From CBDEUK01 sp965250225 (GTDB taxonomy: Bacteria > Pseudomonadota > Gammaproteobacteria > Eutrophobiales > Eutrophobiaceae): 64,000 bases of DNA. The number at the start of each line of letters is the position of its first letter. Within the stretch, counting starts at the first letter, position 1. Both the position numbers and the translations under genes were made by a program. The stretch spans positions 53,730-117,729 of the forward strand of contig CBDFNQ010000030.1 of the NCBI GenBank assembly GCA_965250225.1. The letters are read 5' to 3'. The notes beneath the pieces are model-generated. The model was not told the DNA's origin. It ran no database searches and was given only the letters and a program-made list of their open reading frames with translations. Positions 54,912 through 63,797 of the stretch are shown in pieces.

Positions 54912-55766
54912 TTATTTACTGGTCCTTTCACGAATAATCCGCAATGCCTCTTTGAGGTAAACCCTAAAGACATCGTAGTTTTCACTCATAGGAAAATGAC
55001 CAATATCATTCATTTCTATATAGACCCCGCCCTTGATCTGGCTTGCCGTATTCTCTGATGCCTCAGGCGGTGTTAAATAATCATAGGTGCCTGTCATCAT
55101 TACCACCGGACATTTACGGCCATCAATATTTTTCAGCTCCTTGCGTAAATCATGGTCAACGGAATAATAATAAAGATCGCCTTTAAAGGCTTCGGAACCC
55201 TGAGTGTAGTAATGCCAGGTCAACCAGCGATCAATGTCAGGTGACTGTGGCGCCATTAAATCCCATATCCCACTGGCACATACTTGTGCCGCATTTGTGT
55301 GAGGATGCCGCCAATTATCATGATAAAATCCAGGCGAATAGTCTGCAGCTTCTACAGGGATCACGGCTTTAAAACGATTCGGATGATGCAAGGCGAGTTG
55401 CAATGCAACGTTACCACCAAACGATGACCCCATGAAAATTGGGTTTTTCAACTCCAGCGCATCACATAACGTTACAATAAAGTTACAATAATGCTCCGCC
55501 GTTAATTTGTATTCTTCTTTCCACCATTCTGTATTATGCGGTGGATCAGATTTACCATGACGAGGAAGATCATAGGCAATGACGTTGTAGTTCTTGGTGA
55601 TCTCATCATCTTCTAATAACCCTCGCCACTGATGATTGTGACACCCGGCCGTATGTTGGCATAACAGTGGCGTGCCGACACCATTATGAAGATAGAATAC
55701 TTTATATTCGTATCCATCGACTTCTATAGTTACGTAGCGTCCAGTAACAGGAGAATGTTTATGCAT
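54912..55766 (-). CDS. alpha/beta hydrolase
   Basis: 284 aa. Nucleophile elbow GSSFGGN (Ser), oxyanion region TAGCHNHQWRGLL, acid TYDYLTP (Asp) and the C-terminal DIGHFPMSEN (His) complete a triad. No signal peptide. It may hydrolyse an ester or amide; the position between the symporter and flotillin genes suggests a role in the same pathway, but the substrate cannot be told. Similar proteins are often annotated as 3-oxoadipate enol-lactonase-like, which would be a guess here. Confidence 0.82.
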   Translation of the reverse strand: MHKHSPVTGRYVTIEVDGYEYKVFYLHNGVGTPLLCQHTAGCHNHQWRGLLEDDEITKNYNVIAYDLPRHGKSDPPHNTEWWKEEYKLTAEHYCNFIVTLCDALELKNPIFMGSSFGGNVALQLALHHPNRFKAVIPVEAADYSPGFYHDNWRHPHTNAAQVCASGIWDLMAPQSPDIDRWLTWHYYTQGSEAFKGDLYYYSVDHDLRKELKNIDGRKCPVVMMTGTYDYLTPPEASENTASQIKGGVYIEMNDIGHFPMSENYDVFRVYLKEALRIIRERTSK

Positions 55767-55821
55767 TTTTTTTAACGCTCCTTTAAATAATGTTCAGCTT
55801 TATCGTCACTATGATGAGCAA

Positions 55822-56211
55822 TCAAACCGGCACCCCACTCTTTCGTAGAAGTTCAAATTGAAGTGTGAAATTCCTAAGGTTTTTCATCATGACTAATTGA
55901 TTGCCTTCAATCCTTAAATCTTCACGAAAACTGGCAGCCCAGATACCTTGAAACATCGGCTTGGGTATTGGTTCTGCAAATTGTCGCCAGGTTGCGGCAG
56001 AGGCACGAAGCGCAAAATCATATGAATCTGACGGCTGTGGATTGGTATTTATCTTTCTAACTTTTCCATCCAACATTTCAATGATTACTTTTTTATCTTC
56101 CATGTCATACATAAATGAGCAGGAATAATATTTGCCCATTGCTGAAATGGTCTCATCATTGTTGCTTAGATTTTCGTACTTCTGCGCCCAATTTTTAATA
56201 TCGACCTTCAT
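55822..56211 (-). CDS. hypothetical protein, possibly SCP2-like
   Basis: 129 aa, soluble. The pattern SAATWRQFAEPIPKPMFQGI then DLRIEGNQLVMMKNLRNF recalls small lipid-binding SCP2-like domains, but I cannot assign it with certainty. It lies 28 bp after the flotillin stop and 55 bp before the hydrolase start on the same strand, so it belongs to the cluster. Confidence 0.6.
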   Translation of the reverse strand: MKVDIKNWAQKYENLSNNDETISAMGKYYSCSFMYDMEDKKVIIEMLDGKVRKINTNPQPSDSYDFALRASAATWRQFAEPIPKPMFQGIWAASFREDLRIEGNQLVMMKNLRNFTLQFELLRKSGVPV

Positions 56212-56239
56212 AGTGAAACCTCATCATTGCCCAGCTTTA

Positions 56240-58249
56240 TCATTTTTTAGCACTACTGCCAGATTGCTTCTTATCAAAACCACCCAGGATGTTACTAATG
56301 TTGCTTATCTCACCGGGTGACATACCAATTTCATTTAATAAATTATCAACAAAAGGCATCTGTGCACGGTAACGCAGCGCAGAATTCACGACATCATCCG
56401 CCAGATTCCCGGATCCATTCTTACCATTCCCTGTCTTGACCGAAGAACCACTGGAACCTCCTCCGCCAGAAGAATGTCCCTCGCTAAAACCAGGTAAGCC
56501 ATTCACATCCAGGATTTTGATTACATCGATATTTTCAATCGGTTTAACACTTTCGCGGATAATGGAATCAAGATTCTTCGCAAGTTCCATACGTAGCTCA
56601 CTCTCTCGACTAGCATCACTACGCAAGTTTTCTGCTTCGTTTAGCAACTGCTCACCAGCCGCTTCAATCTCATAACGCAGTTTGGCCGCCATTGATGCAT
56701 GCTTTTCTGCTGTCTCCCGTTCTGCAGCCGATTCTTTTTCAGCCCTGGCCAGGGTTATAATTTTGATAGCCTCGCGTTCAGCCTGTTGAGATGCCTGTAT
56801 CAATTCGACCTGTTTTTTTCGTTCTGCAACTTTCAGTTCACGAACAGTACTGACACCTTGTTCCGCTTCAACGGTGTTTGCCCGGGCTGTCTCTTCTTCT
56901 GCATTAGCTTCTAATACAGCGATTGATTTTTCGATGACAGCAAGTTCACGTTCTTTTTCTTCCAGCTCAAGTTTCTTGATTTTATCAATTTCAAGCGCCT
57001 TGGTTTTTTGTTCACTTGCAATGCGAGCAGCGTCCAGGTTTTTCTGCTGTTCGATCTGCGCCTTTCTAACTGCTTCCTCGGTTTTGATCTGTGCTTCCTT
57101 AGATTCCTGATAACGTTCAGACTCTTCACGTACAACTTCCGCTTTCTGTTTTGCCTTACGGACAGCTATTTCCTGTTGCTGCGCTAACTGGACAAATTTA
57201 GATTCTTTTTCCAGCTCCAGGGCAATCTTTTCAGCCTCCAGATTCTTGTGTTTAATCTCAATCTCTGCATCTTTCTCGATTTTATTACGCAGTTTTCTGC
57301 GGTCTTCGATCTCTTGTGTTAATGCGGTTTCAGTCAGAGAACGTTCAACCTCAATGATTTCTTCAGTGGAGATACGCGTTTTTTCTATTTCTTCTTCTTC
57401 CCTGATTCGTGCTTCTTCCGCTTCACGTTCACACTTGGCCTTTTCTATTGCGACCTGTGCACGTTGATTGGATCGTTGATTTGAGATTTCACGTTCTTGT
57501 TCCAAGCGAGAAAATTCACTTTCTCTATCAATTTCCAGAGCTTGTTTTTCTGTTTCCAGGTTTTTGCTTCGTATCTGGATTTTGGTGTCCTGTTCGATAT
57601 CGTTACGGGCTTTTTTACGTGCTTCTATCGTTTTTGTCAGCTGTGTTAAACCCTCGGCATCAAATGCATTAGACGGGTTGAATAATCCCAGATCGGTTTG
57701 ATCCAATCCTGTTAACGAAACCGTTTCCAGTTCCAGACCCGTTTGGCTTAACGACTCTTCAGCCAACACCTTAACTTCTTTGACATACTCGCCACGTTTT
57801 TCCTGCATTTCATCCATGGTCATTTTAGCGGCGACAACACCCAGGGCATCAACAAAACGACCCTGGACTAATTCTTCCAGGCTGTCAGGCTGCAAAGTTC
57901 GCTTACCGAGAGACTGTGCAGCCAAACCTACTGAAGCAACATCCGGCTTAACCTTGACATAAAATTCTGCAATGACTTCCACTCGCATTCGGTCGTGAGT
58001 GATAAAGGATTTTTCACCACCACGTCGTACTTCTATATGCAATGTCCGCATCCCAACCATGGTTATGTTATGGATGATAGGGAGAACGAAAGCACCACCA
58101 CTTAAGACAACTTTTTCACCACCCAGGCCAGTCCTAACAAAAGCGACTTCTTTTGATGAACGTCGATATAGCCAATGCATTAAATAAACTGCAATAGCAA
58201 TTGCGAGCGCTACCAGTATGATTACGGCAATAATATCTGCACCAGTCAT
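56240..58249 (-). CDS. flotillin-like SPFH protein
   Basis: 669 aa. One N-terminal membrane helix (ADIIAVIILVALAIAIAVYL) is followed by the SPFH/band 7 domain (about 30-190: GGEKVVLSGGAFVLPIIHNI; DRMRVEVIAEFYVKVKPD; VQGRFVDALGVVAAKMTMDE). A very long Glu/Lys/Ala coiled coil (about 200-520) and a Gly/Ser-rich tail (SSGGGGSSGSS) follow. Flotillins oligomerise at membranes and organise functional microdomains. It lies directly between the rhodopsin gene and the hydrolase, which raises the possibility that it scaffolds the rhodopsin or transporters. Confidence 0.9.
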   Translation of the reverse strand: MTGADIIAVIILVALAIAIAVYLMHWLYRRSSKEVAFVRTGLGGEKVVLSGGAFVLPIIHNITMVGMRTLHIEVRRGGEKSFITHDRMRVEVIAEFYVKVKPDVASVGLAAQSLGKRTLQPDSLEELVQGRFVDALGVVAAKMTMDEMQEKRGEYVKEVKVLAEESLSQTGLELETVSLTGLDQTDLGLFNPSNAFDAEGLTQLTKTIEARKKARNDIEQDTKIQIRSKNLETEKQALEIDRESEFSRLEQEREISNQRSNQRAQVAIEKAKCEREAEEARIREEEEIEKTRISTEEIIEVERSLTETALTQEIEDRRKLRNKIEKDAEIEIKHKNLEAEKIALELEKESKFVQLAQQQEIAVRKAKQKAEVVREESERYQESKEAQIKTEEAVRKAQIEQQKNLDAARIASEQKTKALEIDKIKKLELEEKERELAVIEKSIAVLEANAEEETARANTVEAEQGVSTVRELKVAERKKQVELIQASQQAEREAIKIITLARAEKESAAERETAEKHASMAAKLRYEIEAAGEQLLNEAENLRSDASRESELRMELAKNLDSIIRESVKPIENIDVIKILDVNGLPGFSEGHSSGGGGSSGSSVKTGNGKNGSGNLADDVVNSALRYRAQMPFVDNLLNEIGMSPGEISNISNILGGFDKKQSGSSAKK

Positions 58250-58320
58250 AATTAATTACTCCTCAATAAAATCAAATAAAATATTGCATGTTACGGGTTA
58301 AGAGCTTCATCACTGGCTAT

Positions 58321-59019
58321 CTAGTTATTCAAGCTCGTATCTCTTTTTGCTGCCCGATATACCACCAGGCAAAAGATAATTTTGTTTAAGAAATCTACAA
58401 AGTTATAAATAATATTGAGGCTATTAGTATCAACACCACCGCCCAAATATTCTATGAAGTAGCCCAATGGGTAGATTGCCCAACCAATGGTCACGATCAA
58501 TCGTAGAGAGTTATATGTCCTGTTTGTATTTTCGTTACCTTTATTAGCATTAACCTTACCAGCCTCGCCCATATAAACTTCCCCAAGAATATACAGCCAG
58601 CCAACCATACCAATGAGAAAACCCAGTGTGGTACTGACATAACCCCCAGCGCCCAAATATTGAGCAATCACCATGACAAATGCACCGATCAACAAGCGCC
58701 AGAATAGCGCTGTGGATACAGTTGCGGTTGCGGCAAGTACGAAATAAAACAGCACAGCCTGGACAGGAATTGATAATACCCAGTCAATGTATCTCAGGAT
58801 TATGGGTGCGGTCCCTGTGGTTACCCACATATCTTTCAAATAAAAATAATGGACAGCGGATATTAATGTCACAACGCCAATCAGAGCCATACATGACTTC
58901 CATCTCTTTGATACAGTTTTTCCTTCCAGGAAGAAAAAATACGTGACAGCAATCATTGCAATAGATAATAACCAGAAAGTGCCACCTACAACGTCTGTTG
59001 GTACAAGCATTTTATTCAT
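58321..59019 (-). CDS. microbial rhodopsin, proteorhodopsin-like with unusual donor residue
   Basis: 232 aa, seven helices. The retinal lysine is K213 in DFLNKIIF with counter-ion D209. The Schiff-base acceptor is D79 in LRYIDWVLSIPVQ, with H57 at the proteorhodopsin H75 position. The T101 equivalent is S83, and the usual proton-donor Glu (E108) is Leu (L90, AVLFYF). The spectral-tuning site (105 in proteorhodopsin) is Gln, which favours blue absorption. The fold is intact and all key spacings (22, 4, 8 and 11 residues) match. The retinal synthesis gene is not in the window. Proton pumping is possible but would be slow without a donor; a sensory role is also possible. Confidence 0.9.
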   Translation of the reverse strand: MNKMLVPTDVVGGTFWLLSIAMIAVTYFFFLEGKTVSKRWKSCMALIGVVTLISAVHYFYLKDMWVTTGTAPIILRYIDWVLSIPVQAVLFYFVLAATATVSTALFWRLLIGAFVMVIAQYLGAGGYVSTTLGFLIGMVGWLYILGEVYMGEAGKVNANKGNENTNRTYNSLRLIVTIGWAIYPLGYFIEYLGGGVDTNSLNIIYNFVDFLNKIIFCLVVYRAAKRDTSLNN

Positions 59020-59133
59020 AATGATAATTACTCTCTAATTTTTCGTTTTGTACGAATGAATAACAAATATTTTTTGGGAACATCAGTTTTTTACTTTTGC
59101 AAACTATATTCGCTGTATAAATGCATTTTTAAC

Positions 59134-60554
59134 CTATATCTGTGTCCGTATATGTGGTGATCGTGCGTATAACGCAACCATTGGCAAGATCAACAATCCG
59201 AACACGAACTGTTGCCCTTCAAAGTTCAGTCCAATACCCACAAGGAATGAAGTCAGTACCTGCAAGACCAGCACACCGATCACCGTGTAACCATAACCCC
59301 CCAAACCACCAAGTAATGATGTTCCGCCAACCACAACAGCAGCAATGGTCATGAATAAATAGGGATCACCCACACCGATAAACCCGCCGCCACTCCAACC
59401 TAAGAGTAATGCACCAGTAAATGCGGAAATACAGCCACTGATGGTGTAAACACCAACCCAGTAGCCTCTTTCCGAAATCGACAGCCTGTCTGCAGCCTTA
59501 CGACTTCCACCCAGTGCGTATAAATTCCTGCCAAAACTAGTGTTTCGTAGACCGACAATAAGAATGATAGAACCAACAATCCAGACGATAATTACCGGCG
59601 GAAAAGGTAAACCAAAGGTTGTGCCATTCATAGCTGCGACATTGGACAACCACCAGGGAACTGTCCCGAATACACTACCGCCGAATTCAGTACCAATACT
59701 GGTTATGATTTGTGTACCACCAGAAACTGCAAAACCAACACCCAGGGTTAATATCAGCGCCTGTCCTTGTAAACGAAAACTAAGCACACCATTAACTAAC
59801 CCAATACCAGCCCCTATTAACAGGATCACAACAAATGCCAAAACAGGCGGGACACCCAGGTTAAGCAAAGACATCAAGCCAATATTTGATGCCCCAATTA
59901 CAAAAGGGATAGACAAATCCAGACCGCCAAGCATGACCACCAGCGTTTGCCCGACACAGGCAAGCCCTAGAAATGAGGCAAATACCAACATGGATTTTAT
60001 GTTGGCTGTTGACATAAAACCCTCAACGACTAATGCCCCCAACTACAAACAATCCAACAAGTACCGTAATACCAATAACTGCACTTTTATTAGACTTGAT
60101 ATTTTTGTTTAAGACATAAGCAAAGATGATAAAACCGAAAAAAACCAATGCCGATATCAGATTTTTTCCAGTTAAAAAATCTTCCTTAGTAAAAGAAGCA
60201 ATGAGAAACCCAGCAATCAAGACCAATAGAACTATTAAAATACCCTTATTAGCTGAGATAAGGCTCCCCAGGACACCTGGTTCACCGTTTTCAGTATCTT
60301 GTTCTGGTTGTTCTTCCTGGTCTTTTTCAGGCGCGTCTGAATTATCAATTGCGATTGAATCTGCAGGATATATCCAGCGAACCGAAAAGTGGTGCCATCC
60401 CCATAATACAAGTGCGAATGTGGCTGCGGCATTAAAACAGGATATGTTGCATAGGCACATCATCTGCTGAACCTAATATTGCACTGGCAATGGCGATCAG
60501 CACTGCAATGATAAAGCCCAGCCATTTAGAAAATTTGAAGACTGATTTATTCAT
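59134..60554 (-). pseudogene. extended RbsC-type ABC permease, frameshifted copy 2
   Basis: Intact C-terminal permease (59134-60042) of the branched-chain/ribose type: VGQTLVVMLGGLDLSIPFVI, GQALILTLGVGFAVSGGTQI, RNTSFGRNLYALGGSRKAAD. Upstream, in two other frames, lies MNKSVFKFSKWLGFIIAVLI at 60554, an acidic linker (DAPEKDQEEQPEQDTENG) and ANKGILIVLLVLIAGFLIAS. Deleting one T near 60436 (GTTTTAA) and one G near 60030 (GTTGGGGGC) joins these in a single frame that reads smoothly GLFVVGALVVEGFM. So I read this as one ~470-aa permease with an extra N-terminal membrane region, broken by homopolymer indels. Confidence 0.7.
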
Positions 60555-60585
60555 TTATTATCTCTAATAGCTCTTATGCTAAACA

Positions 60586-62827
60586 TCATCCTGACCATTG
60601 ATGTAACGCGATATCACGGCTTTGATTTTTCATGACGATGCGAAGAATATGCAAAATTATCGGGGCTGTAAGCATAGCGATCATGATCACAATCGCTATC
60701 TTCCACAGTGGGGCACCAATGGCATAAAATAATGCGCTCCAGGCTAATGTTGCGCCCAAGACGACAGAGGCATGGGGCCAAAAGCTTTTAAATGTATTTT
60801 CCCTCATCGTTAGCCACAGGATCAGATGCAGCAGAACAATGAGAAAACTGATATAGGCTATCTGTGTATAGGTATTTAAGCCCTCAGCTCCGACATTCAC
60901 CCTGGCAGGTTTTGCATACTCGATTTTTCCCATATCAACCGGCTCAGGCTTTACAAGAATCGGTGCTGCATATTCTATTTCCTGCCGTTTATGGGGTTCA
61001 CCGATTTCTTGCACACTATGCCCGGTAAAGAAAAACACGGAAGCCAACGTCAAAACACTGATAGCGACAATGATCACGTGGGATATGTCCTTCAACTCTG
61101 TATGGGCCAACGGCCCGGCAAATATAAATAGCACCAAGGCCACCAACACCACTACATAAATCTCATTTACATGTTGATTAGCAGGTTGCATACCGGTAAT
61201 ACCATCAGAGAATAATAAACCTAGACAAATTGCGATGAGACCTGCGACAAACCACCACATAGATTTTTTCTTCGTACTGACACTAACGTTAGGCAACATC
61301 ACCAAAACAATTAAAGTTGCAAGTAATATAGATCCCACAATCAACGCGATCATTTGAGTCGACTTGACAATTAAACTTGATTTAGCTGAGCCTTTAGTTT
61401 CATCAGGGAAAGTTTCCAATACAAAGAAACTCGGTGAATTAGTTTCCATTTCTACAACAAATTCGTCTGCTACAACCGGAGTGATAGCCTCATCGGAAAC
61501 CGGTTCTTTGTCATTAAAAATCATCCCGAGCACGGTTATCGCCACGATGATAACCAGCCCTATCATCGGTGGATTGATATTCTTTGAATAATGATATAAA
61601 GAGATAGGCAACTGCGGCAACGCCGATAACGATATACAGCATATAGGTACCACCCGTAATTCCATCAGAAACAACATCCTTTGCAGTTTCGCCATATATC
61701 GGTATCACAGAGGCAGCAGATCTGATCGAATCTGCTACGGATTGGTCAATAATCAGCTTATCCATGGTCATGTGCATAATGACACCCAGGCCGACCATGG
61801 AAAGAATCACAAAAATACAGATGGCGACAGGTTACGAATTTTCTTTTGTATTTCCGGCAGAGCAACACTTATCAACAAAGACAGGACCAACATGAGACCG
61901 TACGCCGGTCTGTTACAAAACTCTGTACCGTACCAAAATTAAATGTCGCCAATACATAGGTAATAAGATAAATATTTAAGGCACCCAGCAGGGAGCTAAA
62001 TGCCCCGCCTCGACCACCTGCAAGATTGGCCCCACCCAAAACCAGGGCCGTTACGGCCATCAGAGTATAGGTGGTGCCCTGACTTGGATCCCCGGAACTG
62101 ATCAGTGAAGTAAACGTCAGTGCTGCCAATCCGGCATAAATTCCACCTATGGCGTGTGCACCTATACGTACCAGATTAATCCTGACACCAGTGGTGTAAG
62201 CGGCTCGCTCATCGGCCCCCATCATCCGTAGATGTCCAAAGAACGACGTTCGAGCGATGATATACCAGGCAATCGTTGCAAGTACCAAGATAACCAATAC
62301 AGGTGAGAAAATAGAAGTGCCAGCACCCCAGGGCAACATCCATTCAGGTGCAGTCCCACCTGGCCGCGGCATGATGACAAGATTTAAACCAACAAGGGCA
62401 AGGTACACCATGAGTGAAACGATAATCGGTTGCACACGCACAAAAATAATGATCAGTCCCACCAAGACCTGATAGGCAATCCCGATACCCATCGCGTACA
62501 AGAAAAATACAATCGGCGATGCTATTTTCCCCGCTACAAATAATTGGATCATCCCAACATTAATAAAACCAATCAGTGGCCCAATGGAAAGATCCACGCC
62601 AGCACGCCCTGCAATAACAATTATGGTTAATGCGTAAGTCGCCAAAATCAATGCGCAACAACGATAATAACGCTGCCTATACCAGCGCTTGATATCAAAT
62701 TTGGTGATCTGATAACAGCAAAGATTAGCAACACGAAAAATATAAACATTGGCACCAGAACATAGGCATTGCCACCACCTGAAGTAGACTGTTTTACATC
62801 ATCAGCACTTGCAACATCAGTACTCAT
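60586..62827 (-). pseudogene. extended RbsC-type ABC permease, frameshifted copy 1
   Basis: Permease core from MSTDVASADDVKQSTSGGGN at 62827, through ATYALTIIVIAGRAGVDLSI (from 62650), GGANLAGGRGGAFSSLLGAL and YVLATFNFGTVQSFVT. The match then continues in shifted frames AYGLMLVLSLLISVALPEI and ILSMVGLGVIMHMTMDKLII. A further ~370 residues with about eight membrane segments follow to 60586. Four frameshifts (near 62650, 61905, 61825 and 61590) break it, mostly at short runs, with no substitution stops. The rebuilt protein is about 747 aa, twice a normal permease. The extra part has an internal repeat (VSDGITGGTYM / FSDGITGMQP) and a duplicated EIEYAAP/KIEYAKP stretch. The ATP-binding and solute-binding subunits are not seen in the window. 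Confidence 0.65.
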
Positions 62828-62907
62828 TGTCCACATTCCTGTTTATGTTTAATTTTCATTCTGTAAAATTCGTTTATTAATTTCTATTGAATGAAGGAAT
62901 CCTGCTG

Positions 62908-63702
62908 TTAATCAAAATAAAGAACCTTAACTTTTCCATGTCCTATTTTTCTGTTTCTCTTTTGCTTTTCCCTTTCCTTATCAAAATCGACTATTTTTAT
63001 ATGATCGACATCCCTTGCAGTTATTATATTTTGCCTGGATACAATTTGTTTACGCGCTCCTTTATTACGATCAACGTTTTTTCCCTATACGTGAGATCCT
63101 GCCCGGTGTAATACCACTAGAAACCATATATCTGTCGAATATCTCTGCATCTGATTCTGAATAACTGACTGTTTCAGTCAGGCTATATTTCTTGCTCTTG
63201 CCTCACTCATGGTCTTTTTAAACCATTTATCTGAGTTATCCAGATTCATTAACTCCTCAAATAAATCTGAATCACTCTTGGTATAGGATATAGGCGCTGG
63301 CTTTATATTTTTCTTGGCTGTTTTTATTTTTTGTTTTGTTATTATTTTTTTTAAATGTTTTTTCCTTTAACCTTGTCTGCATCAAACACCATTAATTCTT
63401 CAAATAACGCCGAATCATTCTCTGTGTAATCACCTGAATTTCGTTTTTCCAGCTTTGTCTGTGTTTTTATTTTGTTTACTTTGGTTTTTTCGACTGCAGC
63501 ATCAGTATCCATTAATCTTTCGAATAGTGCTGAGTCATTTGCAGTATAATTAATTTCAGTTGAATCACTTTCGGCCTTAGCTTCCCCGCTTATTATCGTC
63601 CGACTTTACTTCATGTTTATCAAAAGCCATTAGACTCCGAAACAACTCGGAATCTGAATTACTATATGAAATAGCATCTGGATATTGATTTTTATTAGCC
63701 AA
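62908..63702 (-). pseudogene. five-fold YTxxDSxLFxxLM repeat protein, frameshifted
   Basis: Starting from a TTG at 63702 (MANKNQYPDAISYSNSDSEL), the minus strand encodes five repeats: ISYSNSDSELFRSLM, INYTANDSALFERLM, GDYTENDSALFEELM, ISYTKSDSDLFEELM and VSYSESDAEIFDRYM, separated by 25-40 basic, low-complexity residues. The protein ends HIKIVDFDKEREKQKRNRKI then KVKVLYFD. Four single-base frameshifts lie between repeats, most in A- or G-runs, and no substitution stop is seen. About 264 aa if rebuilt. It is soluble and very Lys-rich, with no known family. It lies just upstream of the permease genes on the same strand. Confidence 0.6.
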
Positions 63703-63743
63703 TGTCTTATTACCAAAATAATTTAATTGTTTTTAAAGAATAA

Positions 63744-63789
63744 TAATCAGGGACAATAAAAACATTAATAAACATCAGGACCCTGATTA
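63744..63789 (-). terminator. possible terminator between the repeat genes
   Basis: TAATCAGGG pairs with CCCTGATTA across a 28-nt AT-rich loop, followed on the minus strand by TTATTCTTT. It lies 9 bp after the stop of the partial gene at the right edge and before the TTG of the repeat gene. Confidence 0.45.
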
Positions 63790-63797
63790 CTATTAAT

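Noticed and set aside
62887..63111. Plus-strand 74-codon ORF rich in Phe and Leu
   Set aside because: It is antisense to the conserved C-terminal tail (HIKIVDFDK) of the repeat protein, whose paralogue lies at the right edge; the plus-strand frame has no ribosome binding site.
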